A DNA stretch of 64,000 nucleotides. Source: Psychrobacillus sp042945595. GTDB taxonomy: Bacteria; Bacillota; Bacilli; Bacillales_A; Planococcaceae. The stretch is from the NCBI RefSeq assembly GCF_042945595.1, contig NZ_CP168493.1:3472001-3536000 (forward strand), written 5' to 3'. The position numbers and the translations under genes are program-made. How positions within the stretch are numbered: position 1 is the stretch's first letter; every line of letters begins with the position of its first letter. Below are positions 34,920 through 43,647 of this stretch, piece by piece. Below the pieces are notes generated by a model. That model did not search any database, was not told the origin of the DNA, and saw only the letters and a program-made list of their open reading frames with translations.

Positions 34920-36305
34920 ATGTTTCGTATTCGATCAACAATAACTCCTTCATTTATGGAGGCAGTGTTACTAATATCGACGATTATTACCATAATGGCA
35001 GTTTGTATTATTAAATTTGATGCCGTTCCACATATGCCTATTTTGCTATCAATTTTACTACTCATCACGTATGGTCTATGTAAAAAAGTGTCTTACAAAA
35101 AATTAGAAGAAGGTCTGGTAGAAGGGTCCAAAGCGGGACTTGGCGCTATTTTTATCTTTTTCTTTATTGGGATTCTAATTAGTAGTTGGATGATGGGTGG
35201 AACGATTCCGACACTTATATACTTAGGGTTTCAATTTATTTCTCCACACTTTTTCTATGCAATCGCATTTCTTGTCACATGTATTATTGGTTTATCCATC
35301 GGAAGTTCCTTAACAACGGTCGCAACAGCTGGTGTTGCATTTATTGGGATGGCGAGTGCTATGGATATCTCTTTAGCCATTACTGCTGGTGCAATTGTTT
35401 CTGGTGCTTTTTTCGGCGACAAGATGTCACCTTTATCGGATACCACAAATCTTGCATCAGCTATCGTGCATGTAGATTTATTTGAACATATTCGAAATAT
35501 GGGTTGGACGACCATTCCAGCTTTCTTCATTTCCCTTATTGGATACGGTATTTTATCACCAAATAATGAAATCCAAAAATTTGACCAAATCAATAACTTT
35601 CAAGAAGGGCTCCTACAAACAGGGATGATCCATTGGTATACATTACTACCACTTGCTTTACTCGTCGTACTTTCTTTTAAAAAGGTACCTGCTATTATGG
35701 CGCTTGCTTTAACTTCCATTGCCGGTATACTCGTTTCTTATTTCCATCACCATTTTGCTTTTGGCGAAGTGTTAAACATATTATTTAGCGGCTATACGTC
35801 TCAGACAGGGATTGAAGTAGTTGACTCACTACTCACTCGCGGAGGGATGAATAGTATGATGTTCACTATATCGCTTGTACTACTGGCTTTAAGCATGGGC
35901 GGCCTTTTATTTACACTTGGTATTGTGCAAAGCTTGTTGATGAAAGTGGAGAGTTTATTAAAAAATGTAGGGTCTGTCATTACTGCAGCCGCATTTACTG
36001 CAATAGGTGTGAACATATTAATAGGCGAGCAGTATTTATCAATTTTATTAACTGGAGAAACATTTCAAGCACAATTTCAAAAAGTTGGTTTAACAAATAA
36101 AAACTTAGCACGCGTGATGGAAGATGCAGGTACAGTCGTTAATCCTCTTGTCCCATGGAGTGTCTGTGGCATATTTATAACGAATATATTAGCTGTATCG
36201 ACGATTGACTATTTGCCATTCGCATTTTTCTGCTTACTTAGTCCGATACTTACTATTTTGTTTGGTTGGACAGGTAAAACATTAACTTATATTGTGGAGA
36301 AATAA
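34920..36305 (+). CDS. nhaC: Na+/H+ antiporter NhaC
   Basis: A 461-residue, 10-12-segment antiporter of the NhaC family that extrudes sodium against protons. Family blocks are GSSLTTVATAGVAFIGMA, FFGDKMSPLSDTTNLA (conserved Asp residues) and the C-terminal EDAGTVVNPLVPWSVCG. I start it at ATG 34920 behind GGGGGGAT; an upstream in-frame ATG at 34872 has no such site. Confidence 0.92.
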   Translation: MFRIRSTITPSFMEAVLLISTIITIMAVCIIKFDAVPHMPILLSILLLITYGLCKKVSYKKLEEGLVEGSKAGLGAIFIFFFIGILISSWMMGGTIPTLIYLGFQFISPHFFYAIAFLVTCIIGLSIGSSLTTVATAGVAFIGMASAMDISLAITAGAIVSGAFFGDKMSPLSDTTNLASAIVHVDLFEHIRNMGWTTIPAFFISLIGYGILSPNNEIQKFDQINNFQEGLLQTGMIHWYTLLPLALLVVLSFKKVPAIMALALTSIAGILVSYFHHHFAFGEVLNILFSGYTSQTGIEVVDSLLTRGGMNSMMFTISLVLLALSMGGLLFTLGIVQSLLMKVESLLKNVGSVITAAAFTAIGVNILIGEQYLSILLTGETFQAQFQKVGLTNKNLARVMEDAGTVVNPLVPWSVCGIFITNILAVSTIDYLPFAFFCLLSPILTILFGWTGKTLTYIVEK

Positions 36306-36321
36306 GTTCCCTTTATTGTAT

Positions 36322-36418
36322 TTTCCAACTAAGCGTTCTGTTTTTCCAACTAGATCTTTCATTTTTCCAACTAAACTAACTAAAATTCCAACTAAGGTTT
36401 GCGTTTTTCCAACTAACC
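36322..36418. repeat. Intergenic 21-bp-period array C1 (core TTTTTCCAACTAA)
   Basis: Five copies of CCAACTA start at 36325, 36346, 36367, 36388 and 36409, exactly 21 bp apart each time. Most are preceded by TTTTT. The eight-base spacers vary. It fills the gap between the nhaC stop and the methyltransferase gene. The same core forms array C2 at 53637-53708. Confidence 0.92.
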
Positions 36419-36479
36419 TAGAATCTTGTGGTTGTGATACACTATTTTCATGTATCTTACGAAAAAGAAGGCGAATTTT

Positions 36480-37640
36480 ATGGAATTTCAAGAAATGAAA
36501 GAATATCTGATCGAACAAACTTTAAATAAGCAGTTGATTGCTGCAACTATCAGTCAACCACGTGCAAAATCTAATGAAGTAAAGCGTGTCAAACTAAAAC
36601 CACTGGAAATAAAAAATATGTATCATATCCAAATTGAATATCAGTACGAACGTATTTTAAAACATGAGAATATTCCACTAGAAGACTTTGCAGAGTCACT
36701 GGAAAACCTATTTGACCAATTCCGTCAATTGCATGCAGATTTCACAGCAGAAAAAGTACAAGTCCAGCTTTCTAAAAAAAACAAAGTAATGTGGAAATCA
36801 AAGAAAACGGCTTCTGCAAAAATAATGAATCTATCACATAATCGTAAAAAGAATTATCTTTTAGATGAAGATACACCCTATCCTTTTCTTATTCGTTTAG
36901 GTGTGCAAACAGTGGAAGGGAAAGTTAAAAAGCAGAAGTACGATAAATTCAAGCAAATTAATCGTTTTGTGGAGTTTATTGACGATGCACTTGCCCACTT
37001 ACCAAAGGATCAAACCGTTCGAATTCTGGATTTTGGATCTGGTAAATCATATTTAACCTTTGCGCTTTATCATTATTTAAAAATTGAAAAGGGTCTTGAT
37101 ATTCGAGTAACTGGTCTTGATTTGAAAAAAGAAGTGATTGAGGAATGCGCGAAGATTGCTGATGATTTAGGCTATGATCAGCTTGAGTTTTTAGTTGGAG
37201 ATATAAATGATTACAATAATGAAACAACTGTAGATATGGTTGTCACGCTACATGCTTGTGATGTCGCTACAGATATGGCTTTAGCTCGTGCGGTCAAATG
37301 GGGAGCAAGCGTTATTTTAAGTGTTCCCTGCTGCCAGCACGAATTAAATACACAACTAAACGCACCAGGGCTCGACATTATGTTGAAGCATGGACTTGTG
37401 AAAGAACGTTTTGCAGCACTTGCCACAGATTCCATTCGAGCTGAAATTCTGAATATGGTTGGTTATGAAGCACAGCTAGTGGAATTTATTGATATGGAAA
37501 ATACTCCGAAGAATATACTCATACGTGCTTACAAAACTGGGAAGAAGTCATCAGAAGAACAATTCAAAAGCTATAAACAGTTCACACAAATGCTAAACGC
37601 AGAGCCATTTTTGGAGAATGAACTAAAAGAATATCTATAA
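36480..37640 (+). CDS. Class I SAM-dependent methyltransferase (Methyltransf_32-like)
   Basis: A 386-residue protein. The N-terminal roughly 170 residues are of unknown fold; the SAM domain starts at about 175 with ILDFGSGKSYLTFALYHYL, an acidic loop GLDLKKEVIEECAKIA and a VTLHACDVATDMALA block. It also has PCCQHELN, the pattern of Methyltransf_32 proteins (fungal GSTCD-like and bacterial relatives). The start at 36480 follows AAGAAGGCG. Methyl acceptor unknown; possibly RNA. Confidence 0.85.
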   Translation: MEFQEMKEYLIEQTLNKQLIAATISQPRAKSNEVKRVKLKPLEIKNMYHIQIEYQYERILKHENIPLEDFAESLENLFDQFRQLHADFTAEKVQVQLSKKNKVMWKSKKTASAKIMNLSHNRKKNYLLDEDTPYPFLIRLGVQTVEGKVKKQKYDKFKQINRFVEFIDDALAHLPKDQTVRILDFGSGKSYLTFALYHYLKIEKGLDIRVTGLDLKKEVIEECAKIADDLGYDQLEFLVGDINDYNNETTVDMVVTLHACDVATDMALARAVKWGASVILSVPCCQHELNTQLNAPGLDIMLKHGLVKERFAALATDSIRAEILNMVGYEAQLVEFIDMENTPKNILIRAYKTGKKSSEEQFKSYKQFTQMLNAEPFLENELKEYL

Positions 37641-37754
37641 GAGTGCCTGTTTCTTGCAATATTATTCATGTGAGAAACAGGTGTTTTTTATAAAGTAACG
37701 TCTCGTCTCAATAGACAAAATAATTTCCGTAAATTCTGATAGGAGTTGAAAATA

Positions 37755-38018
37755 TTGAAAGAACCGACATTGAAAAAAGTAGCATATGGTGCTGCGATGG
37801 CTATTGCTATCATCTTAGTTCATTTTATCAATGCAAGAATTTACACAATGCCTCCGATTTTCGCAATATTTTTAGCAATTTTCTTCACCTACTTAGGCAT
37901 TTCTGTCATAAAAAAATACGATAAGCTCGATCAAAAAATCTCACGAACCAAATATAATCTATTTAACGCACTAGTTGTATTTGTTCTCTTCATTGCTTAT
38001 TATACAATTGCACAATAA
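37755..38018 (+). CDS. Small three-segment membrane protein
   Basis: An 87-residue protein with hydrophobic segments at about 10-26, 33-49 and 69-86 and a basic loop (KKYDKLDQKISRTK). The TTG at 37755 has AGGAG at proper distance; the TTG at 37746 overlaps that site. Family not recognised. It converges on the ABC permease gene and shares a terminator. Confidence 0.72.
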   Translation: MKEPTLKKVAYGAAMAIAIILVHFINARIYTMPPIFAIFLAIFFTYLGISVIKKYDKLDQKISRTKYNLFNALVVFVLFIAYYTIAQ

Positions 38019-38056
38019 AAGGTCGTCTCCAATTGTGGGACGACCTTTCTCTTATA
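38017..38056. terminator. Bidirectional terminator
   Basis: AAAGGTCGTC / GACGACCTTT stem with a loop of about 11 nt between convergent genes. Confidence 0.85.
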
Positions 38057-39353
38057 ATTCTTGTCTCAAAGCTTGAATGACATCAATTTTCGTTGCTTTT
38101 CTTGCTGGTCTCCATCCAGAAACCATTGCTACTCCGATACTAATAACAGATGCAATAACAACAAGTTGCCAAGGTATTAATGAGAATGTTATGGATAAGT
38201 CTTGGAACTTATCCTCACCTAGTGCTACTCCAACTACCATCGGTAATATCCAGTTCGACAGGAAACTAACCGCATATGAAATAATCACTGCAAGTACTGT
38301 ACCAATAATACCAATCCACGCACTTTCCATTAAGAACAATCGCTGAATCAGTTTCGGACTAGCTCCTATTGCTTTCATAACACCAATTTCACGAGTTCTT
38401 TCGGTTACGGCCATTGTCATTGTATTAAATATACCAATCGATGAAATTAACACGGCAATTGTTCCTACAAATATTAATCCAATTTTAAATGCCATGAAAA
38501 ATACATCTAGTTGCTCTAATTGTTCTGATACCGAATACACACTATAGCCCATTTTCTTTAACTCTTCTGTCACCGATTTCACGTGCTCTAAGCTAGACGT
38601 ATAAATCTTTGTTTGCGTATAAAATAAATCTGTGTTTTCTGCCCCTGTATTAGATAAGTACACATCTTGAAACTTATCTCTCCAAGACTCATCCAATAAT
38701 ACATTCGTATCGACAATCCAATCTTTTGCCGGTTTTTCAGTTATCCCTACAATCGTAAAATTCCATTTCTCCGGAAACGCTTCTTCTGCATCATATGACT
38801 TAATTGCCATTGTAATTGTTTTTCCGATTAAGGAATCCTGGTAACCTCCCATTGGTTTGGTTGTTTCTTCCGTACCTTGGCTTTGCTCCATTTCTTTACG
38901 TTCAGCATCATTTAATAAATTCTGTGCAAACTGATAGCCTACAACTATTTCATTTGCCTTCGTAGGCATTCTTCCTTCCGATAATTTAAGATTCGACTTT
39001 TTTTCTTCCTCAAAATTTGTGAGTAGCATATTTGTTTCTATGGAACGATCTTCTATTTGAGAAAATGCAAGTGCATCCATGCGAGTTCTTTGGACGATTG
39101 CATGCACATGCTCTATTCCTTTAATTTTAGGAATATCAAGTGATTCACCTTCATTTGGATACACTTCCACTTCTGTAATCGCTTGATCCTCTAATATTTC
39201 TTTACGCATTGTATCTTGAATGCCAAACCCAATGGAAGCAAGGACGATTAGAAATGCACAGCCCATCGTTGCAGCGAGTACAGTCATAAATACACGGAGT
39301 TTATTCTTTTTAATGTGTTGACGTACAAAATCGACTTGATCTTTAAATAGCAT
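38052..39353 (-). CDS. MacB/FtsX-type ABC permease
   Basis: A 433-residue protein with one N-terminal membrane helix (about 20-45), a large extracytoplasmic MacB_PCD domain (about 50-275) and three C-terminal FtsX helices. These carry the family block TMAVTERTREIGVMKAIGAS. It overlaps the ATPase gene by 11 bp. The pair would form a mechanotransmission-type exporter for peptides, lipids or antibiotics. Divergent from sigV, which may place it in the same envelope-stress context. Confidence 0.9.
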   Translation of the reverse strand: MLFKDQVDFVRQHIKKNKLRVFMTVLAATMGCAFLIVLASIGFGIQDTMRKEILEDQAITEVEVYPNEGESLDIPKIKGIEHVHAIVQRTRMDALAFSQIEDRSIETNMLLTNFEEEKKSNLKLSEGRMPTKANEIVVGYQFAQNLLNDAERKEMEQSQGTEETTKPMGGYQDSLIGKTITMAIKSYDAEEAFPEKWNFTIVGITEKPAKDWIVDTNVLLDESWRDKFQDVYLSNTGAENTDLFYTQTKIYTSSLEHVKSVTEELKKMGYSVYSVSEQLEQLDVFFMAFKIGLIFVGTIAVLISSIGIFNTMTMAVTERTREIGVMKAIGASPKLIQRLFLMESAWIGIIGTVLAVIISYAVSFLSNWILPMVVGVALGEDKFQDLSITFSLIPWQLVVIASVISIGVAMVSGWRPARKATKIDVIQALRQEL

Positions 39354-40041
39354 GATTTGTATCTCCCTTCACTAATTCGCCGTCACGCATTCTAAATTTA
39401 CGATGCGCAATGCTAGCCACTTCCTCATCATGGGTAATCATTACGAATGTGACACCCAGTGTTTGATTAAGCTCTTGGATTAATAATAAAATATCTTGCT
39501 CCGTTTCTGAATCTAAGCTCCCAGTTGGTTCATCTGCAAAAATAATTGGTGGATTTGTAATAAGCGCACGCGCAATACTAACACGTTGTTGCTGTCCTCC
39601 GGATAACTCATTTGGATAGTGGTCCGCCACTCCATCTAGACCTACTTTTTTCATTAGTTGCTCTACACTTGCTGATCTTTCTTTGTAAGGTACTCCCTTT
39701 AATTTAAGTGGCAGCTCCACGTTTTCAAATGCTGTTAAACCTGGCATCAGTTGAAAGTTTTGAAAGATGAATCCGAAGTTATTTAATCGAAAATGTGCTC
39801 GTTCCGTTTCATTCAAATAGGCTGTTTCCTGTCCATTAACAGTGATGGAGCCATGCTCTGGACTCATAAATCCTGCTATAGTATGTAATAACGTAGATTT
39901 GCCCGAACCGCTTTTCCCTACAATTGCTACGATTTCACCTTTCCCTACTTCAAAGGATAATTCTTTTAATACAGGAACTTTCTTTTCCTTCCCTTTTTTC
40001 CCTATCAAAAATGTATGATTGACGTTCTGTACTTGTATCAT
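39343..40041 (-). CDS. MacB/LolD-type ABC ATPase
   Basis: A 232-residue ATPase with Walker A GKSGSGKST (about 42-50), signature LSGGQQQRV, Walker B IIFADEPTGSLD and H-loop ITHDEEVA. AAGGAGAAAATAA precedes the ATG. It is the first gene of a two-gene operon with the permease. Confidence 0.93.
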   Translation of the reverse strand: MIQVQNVNHTFLIGKKGKEKKVPVLKELSFEVGKGEIVAIVGKSGSGKSTLLHTIAGFMSPEHGSITVNGQETAYLNETERAHFRLNNFGFIFQNFQLMPGLTAFENVELPLKLKGVPYKERSASVEQLMKKVGLDGVADHYPNELSGGQQQRVSIARALITNPPIIFADEPTGSLDSETEQDILLLIQELNQTLGVTFVMITHDEEVASIAHRKFRMRDGELVKGDTNHAI

Positions 40042-40149
40042 TTATTTTCTCCTTCCGTTTTGCTACTTACTTAGTGTACCGATCGTTTCTTAACATTTAA
40101 GAAGGATAATAATGAAGAATTTCTTAAGAAATAAAGTTTTTCAGTTTAA

Positions 40150-40179
40150 TCAAACTTTCCGCATTAGTCGCCCGTCTAA
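40150..40179 (+). promoter_or_regulatory. ECF-type autoregulated promoter of sigV
   Basis: -35 element TCAAAC (40150-40155), 17-bp spacer, -10 element CGTCTAA (40173-40179). This matches the AAC/CGTC architecture of ECF sigma promoters and lies about 45 bp upstream of the gene, so SigV probably drives its own operon. Confidence 0.65.
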
Positions 40180-40221
40180 TAATTGATACGTAATCGCGAT
40201 ACGGGAAAAAGGAGTACAACT

Positions 40222-40230
40222 ATGTCATGA
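40222..40230 (+). promoter_or_regulatory. Two-codon upstream ORF (Met-Ser-stop) overlapping sigV start
   Basis: ATG-TCA-TGA has the only well-spaced ribosome binding site (GGAG at 40211-40214, 7 nt away). Its stop overlaps the sigV ATG (40227) as ATGA. The sigV start itself is 12 nt from GGAG. Confidence 0.5.
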
Positions 40231-40724
40231 CAAAAAAAGAAAAATTTCAACTAGTTGAAAACTATATAATAGAACATCAAAATGCACATTATCGGCTAGC
40301 TTTTAGCTATGTAAAAAATAAGGAATCGGCATTAGATATTATTCAAGAAAGTATTATGAAGGCACTGCGCTCCATTGAATCTTTAGAGGAAATTCATTAT
40401 TTAAAAACGTGGTTTTACCGAATATTAATCAACACTTCGATTGACTTTATTCACAAAAATAAACGAGTAATAGTAGTAGAGGATAATATACTGGATTTTC
40501 ATCTCCCAGCGCATGAAAACGACATTCCTGATATCGACTTGTATGAGGCAATTGACCATTTACCTGCAGTTTATAAAACCATTATTATTCTTCGTTTTTT
40601 TGAGGATATGAAAATTGATGATATCGCAACAACACTTGGAGAAAACACGAATACGATTAAAACGAGATTATATGCTGCACTACGAAAATTACGATCCAAT
40701 ATGGAAGAGAAGGTGGATGTATGA
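40227..40724 (+). CDS. sigV: ECF RNA polymerase sigma factor SigV
   Basis: A 165-residue ECF sigma factor. Region 2 (FSYVKNKESALDIIQESIMKA, DFIHKNKRV) binds the -10 element; region 4 (AVYKTIIILRFFEDMKIDDI) binds the -35. It is coupled by a 4-bp overlap to the RsiV-like anti-sigma gene. In B. subtilis SigV controls lysozyme resistance (O-acetylation and D-alanylation of the wall). No oatA/yrhK genes follow here. Identity rests on the strong match of its partner RsiV. Confidence 0.88.
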   Translation: MTKKEKFQLVENYIIEHQNAHYRLAFSYVKNKESALDIIQESIMKALRSIESLEEIHYLKTWFYRILINTSIDFIHKNKRVIVVEDNILDFHLPAHENDIPDIDLYEAIDHLPAVYKTIIILRFFEDMKIDDIATTLGENTNTIKTRLYAALRKLRSNMEEKVDV

Positions 40725-41596
40725 GTAAGTTAAATGATTCAAAAAAGCAATATGACGGCATTAAAATTCCAGAAGAGTTGTCACAAATAGTCCATGATTC
40801 TATTAGAAAAGCCCCAAAAAAGCAACCGAAAAATAAAACATTCAAACAGTGGGGAATTGGCATCGCAGCAGCGGCGACGCTATTTATTACAAGCGTTAAT
40901 GTAAGTCCTGCATTAGCCCAATCTCTTTCCACTGTCCCTGTCCTTGGTTCGATTGTTCAGGTTATAACTTTACAAGAAATTCAAGTTGCTAAAGACACTT
41001 ATAATGCAGAGTTAAAAACACCAGGTGTAACTGGACTCGAAAATAAAGAACTAGAAAAAACGTTAAATGAAAAATACATTGCAGAAAACGAAGCACTGTA
41101 TAAAGACTTTCAAAAAGATATGAAAGTGATAGAGGCAGAAGGTGGAGGCCATCTAGGAATGGAATCTACGTATGAAGTAGTGACAGACACAGATGATATT
41201 CTGTCGATTAGCCGTTATGTTGTGAATACAGTTGGTTCATCGTCTACCACGATGCGAACAGATACAATCGATAAGAAAAATGAGATTCTCATCACATTGC
41301 CGAGCTTATTTAAAAACGATCAATATATAGAAGCCATTTCTACTTATATTAAAGAAGACATGATCAAGCAAATGGCGGCTGATGAAAATATTACTTACTG
41401 GGTTGGTAGCGAAGCAGATTTTGAATCATTTGAGGCAATTCGTCCTGATCAAACCTTCTCCATTACAGCCAATCATAAACTAACTATTTCATTCGATAAA
41501 TACGAAGTGGCTCCAGGTTATATGGGCGTCCTTACGTTTGAGATTCCAACAGAAGTGATTAAGTCTCACTTAATTAGTGATTATTATATTAAATGA
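40721..41596 (+). CDS. rsiV: Anti-sigma-V factor, lysozyme receptor RsiV
   Basis: A 291-residue single-pass membrane protein. The cytosolic N-terminal roughly 45 residues bind SigV. A membrane segment (about 46-64) ends in PALAQS, a likely signal-peptidase site, as used in lysozyme-triggered cleavage of B. subtilis RsiV. The outside part holds DUF3298: GHLGMESTYEVVTDTDDILS, ITLPSLFKNDQYIE and ISFDKYEVAPGYMG. These blocks match B. subtilis RsiV as I recall it. ATG overlaps the sigV stop. Confidence 0.9.
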   Translation: MSKLNDSKKQYDGIKIPEELSQIVHDSIRKAPKKQPKNKTFKQWGIGIAAAATLFITSVNVSPALAQSLSTVPVLGSIVQVITLQEIQVAKDTYNAELKTPGVTGLENKELEKTLNEKYIAENEALYKDFQKDMKVIEAEGGGHLGMESTYEVVTDTDDILSISRYVVNTVGSSSTTMRTDTIDKKNEILITLPSLFKNDQYIEAISTYIKEDMIKQMAADENITYWVGSEADFESFEAIRPDQTFSITANHKLTISFDKYEVAPGYMGVLTFEIPTEVIKSHLISDYYIK

Positions 41597-41624
41597 TTTA
41601 GAAGTGTATAATGAGCTAAATCGT

Positions 41625-41657
41625 AATCGGATGATCAATTAACTTGATCATCCGATT
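41625..41657. repeat. Perfect 14-bp inverted repeat after rsiV
   Basis: AATCGGATGATCAA (41625-41638), 5-nt loop, exact complement (41644-41657). There is no T-tract on either strand, so it is not a standard terminator; it may be a 3'-end stabilising hairpin. Confidence 0.6.
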
Positions 41658-41694
41658 AACCAGTTTCATTAGTCGCAATGCATTCATTCAATTC

Positions 41695-41742
41695 AAAAAC
41701 CTGCTACCTATCACAATCTGTGAGAAGTAGCAGGTTTTTAAT
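41695..41742 (-). terminator. Terminator of PCYCGC lipoprotein operon
   Basis: AAAACCTGCTAC / GTAGCAGGTTTT stem with small inner pairs, T-run on both strands. Confidence 0.82.
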
Positions 41743-42234
41743 TTATGATGGCATCGGAGTATCAGTTGGTGCTGCATATCCTTCTTTATATTTTTCATCA
41801 ATTGCTTTTCGAATTTCGATAAGTGACTTTCCTTGTTGTACCATATTGATCGACATGACCGCTGTTTCAAGGCAAGCTTGGCAACGAGTCCCATGGTCAT
41901 CCCAAACAACTTCGCCATCTTCTTTTATCTCATAGACGAAGCAGTTAAAATTACTTATATGACCAGCGTTGTCTCCACAACCACAGTAGCAAGGCATCCA
42001 TTTCAAGATATCGTTTGCTTTTGCCGCTGCTTGGTAGACAAGTTTCATATCTTCGGATTGCTTGTCTAAAAATGTTGGCAATACTTCAGCTGATGTAGTT
42101 GTCTCTTGTAAGTCACCATTTGTTAGATGTGTGATATGTTCTCCGTGCTCATCATGACTTTCTTTTGACCCTTTTTGACCACATGCAGAAAGCACTAATA
42201 AAGCACAAACAAATATGAATAATAATTTTTTCAT
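41743..42234 (-). CDS. PCYCGC-domain lipoprotein
   Basis: A 163-residue lipoprotein. Signal peptide with lipobox VLSACG (Cys at about 18), a His-rich stretch (HDEHGEHITHL), then the family motif MPCYCGCGDNAGH and a later Cys pair in TRCQACLE. This PCYCGC family is common in Bacillales and is often linked to copper or to respiratory and thiol chemistry; the exact role is unknown. It follows fumC by 20 bp, perhaps by read-through. Confidence 0.85.
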   Translation of the reverse strand: MKKLLFIFVCALLVLSACGQKGSKESHDEHGEHITHLTNGDLQETTTSAEVLPTFLDKQSEDMKLVYQAAAKANDILKWMPCYCGCGDNAGHISNFNCFVYEIKEDGEVVWDDHGTRCQACLETAVMSINMVQQGKSLIEIRKAIDEKYKEGYAAPTDTPMPS

Positions 42235-42254
42235 TTTATAACTTCCTCTTTGAC

Positions 42255-43631
42255 TTAAATCATTTTTTCAGGTCGTACGATTTCATCAAACTTTTCAGCA
42301 GTTAGTAGCTCTAATGCCACCGCCGCTTCCTTCAATGTCGTTTCGTTTTTATGTGCATATTTTGCAATTTTCGCCGCATTTTCATAACCAATATACGGAT
42401 TTAACGCTGTAACTAGCATTAATGAATTGTTCACATGATGTTGAATCGTTTCTAGGTTAGGTTCAATTCCAACCGCACAATTGTTATTAAAACTGATGAT
42501 AGCATCACTTAATAAACTAACTGACTGTAAAAAGTTATGAATGATTACTGGTTTGAAAACATTCAACTGATAATTCCCTTGGCTTGCTGCAAAACTGATG
42601 GTAGTGTCGTTGCCCATTACTTGTGCAACAACCATCGTCATCGCTTCACTTTGTGTTGGGTTCACTTTACCAGGCATGATGGAACTGCCTGGTTCATTTT
42701 CAGGTATAGAAATTTCTCCAATACCTGATCGAGGACCACTTGCAAGTAAGCGAACATCATTTGCGATTTTCATTAGATCTGCTGCAAGCGCCTTCACTGC
42801 TCCATGTACATATACAACATCGTCATAACTTGTTAAGGAGTGGAATTTGTTTTTAGCAGAAGTGAATTCAATTCCTAATGCTTTGGAAATTTCAGCAGCA
42901 ACTAAATCACCGAATCCTTTTGGGGCATTTAGACCTGTCCCCACTGCGGTTCCGCCAATCGCAAGCTCTTTCATCTCTTGCACACTTTGCAAAATCATAT
43001 TCGATGATTTTTCTAACATCCTATGCCAACCACTGAATTCTTGACCAAGTGATAAAGGCGTTGCATCCTGTAAATGCGTACGGCCGATTTTCACAATATC
43101 CATGAATTGCGCTGATTTTTTCCCAAGCGTTTCTTTTAACACATCAATTGCCGGTAAAAGTTTTTTTTCTACTGCAAGTACACCAGCAATATGAAGTGCT
43201 GTTGGGAACGTATCATTCGAACTTTGTGATTTGTTTACATCATCATTCGGATGAAGAAGCTCCTTACTCCTTTTTTCTTCAAGGATTTGATTACCACGAT
43301 GAGCGATCACTTCATTCACATTCATATTCGATTGTGTACCACTGCCTGTTTGCCAAACAACTAACGGGAAATGGGCATCTAGTTTACCTGCAAGAATTTC
43401 ATCCGCTGCTGTGGAGATAGCATCCTTTTTCGCTTCGGATAAATTGCCAAGTGAATGACTTACAATTGCGGCAGATTTTTTTAGTAGGGCAAGACCATGG
43501 ACAACACCAATTGGCATTTTTTCATTGCCGATTTTAAAGTTTTCTTTCGATCTTTGCGTTTGGGCTCCCCAAAGACTTTCTTGTGGAACTTTAACTTCTC
43601 CCATAGAATCATGCTCAATACGATAAGACAT
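42255..43631 (-). CDS. fumC: Class II fumarate hydratase
   Basis: A 458-residue fumarase of the fumarase/aspartase superfamily that interconverts fumarate and malate in the TCA cycle. Motifs are GSGTQSNMNVNEVIAHR, GRTHLQDATPLSLGQEFSGW (catalytic His) and the flexible loop GSSIMPGKVNPTQSEA (catalytic Ser). Cluster-free, hence oxygen-stable. It is followed by the PCYCGC lipoprotein and preceded, 16 bp upstream, by an HD-GYP gene on the same strand. Confidence 0.96.
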   Translation of the reverse strand: MSYRIEHDSMGEVKVPQESLWGAQTQRSKENFKIGNEKMPIGVVHGLALLKKSAAIVSHSLGNLSEAKKDAISTAADEILAGKLDAHFPLVVWQTGSGTQSNMNVNEVIAHRGNQILEEKRSKELLHPNDDVNKSQSSNDTFPTALHIAGVLAVEKKLLPAIDVLKETLGKKSAQFMDIVKIGRTHLQDATPLSLGQEFSGWHRMLEKSSNMILQSVQEMKELAIGGTAVGTGLNAPKGFGDLVAAEISKALGIEFTSAKNKFHSLTSYDDVVYVHGAVKALAADLMKIANDVRLLASGPRSGIGEISIPENEPGSSIMPGKVNPTQSEAMTMVVAQVMGNDTTISFAASQGNYQLNVFKPVIIHNFLQSVSLLSDAIISFNNNCAVGIEPNLETIQHHVNNSLMLVTALNPYIGYENAAKIAKYAHKNETTLKEAAVALELLTAEKFDEIVRPEKMI

Positions 43632-43647
43632 TTTTCTCCACCCCTTC

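Noticed and set aside
36282..36518. Minus-strand frame through array C1 with LVGK heptad repeats
   Set aside because: Same artefact of a 21-bp pitch; it overlaps nhaC and the methyltransferase start and has no convincing start site.
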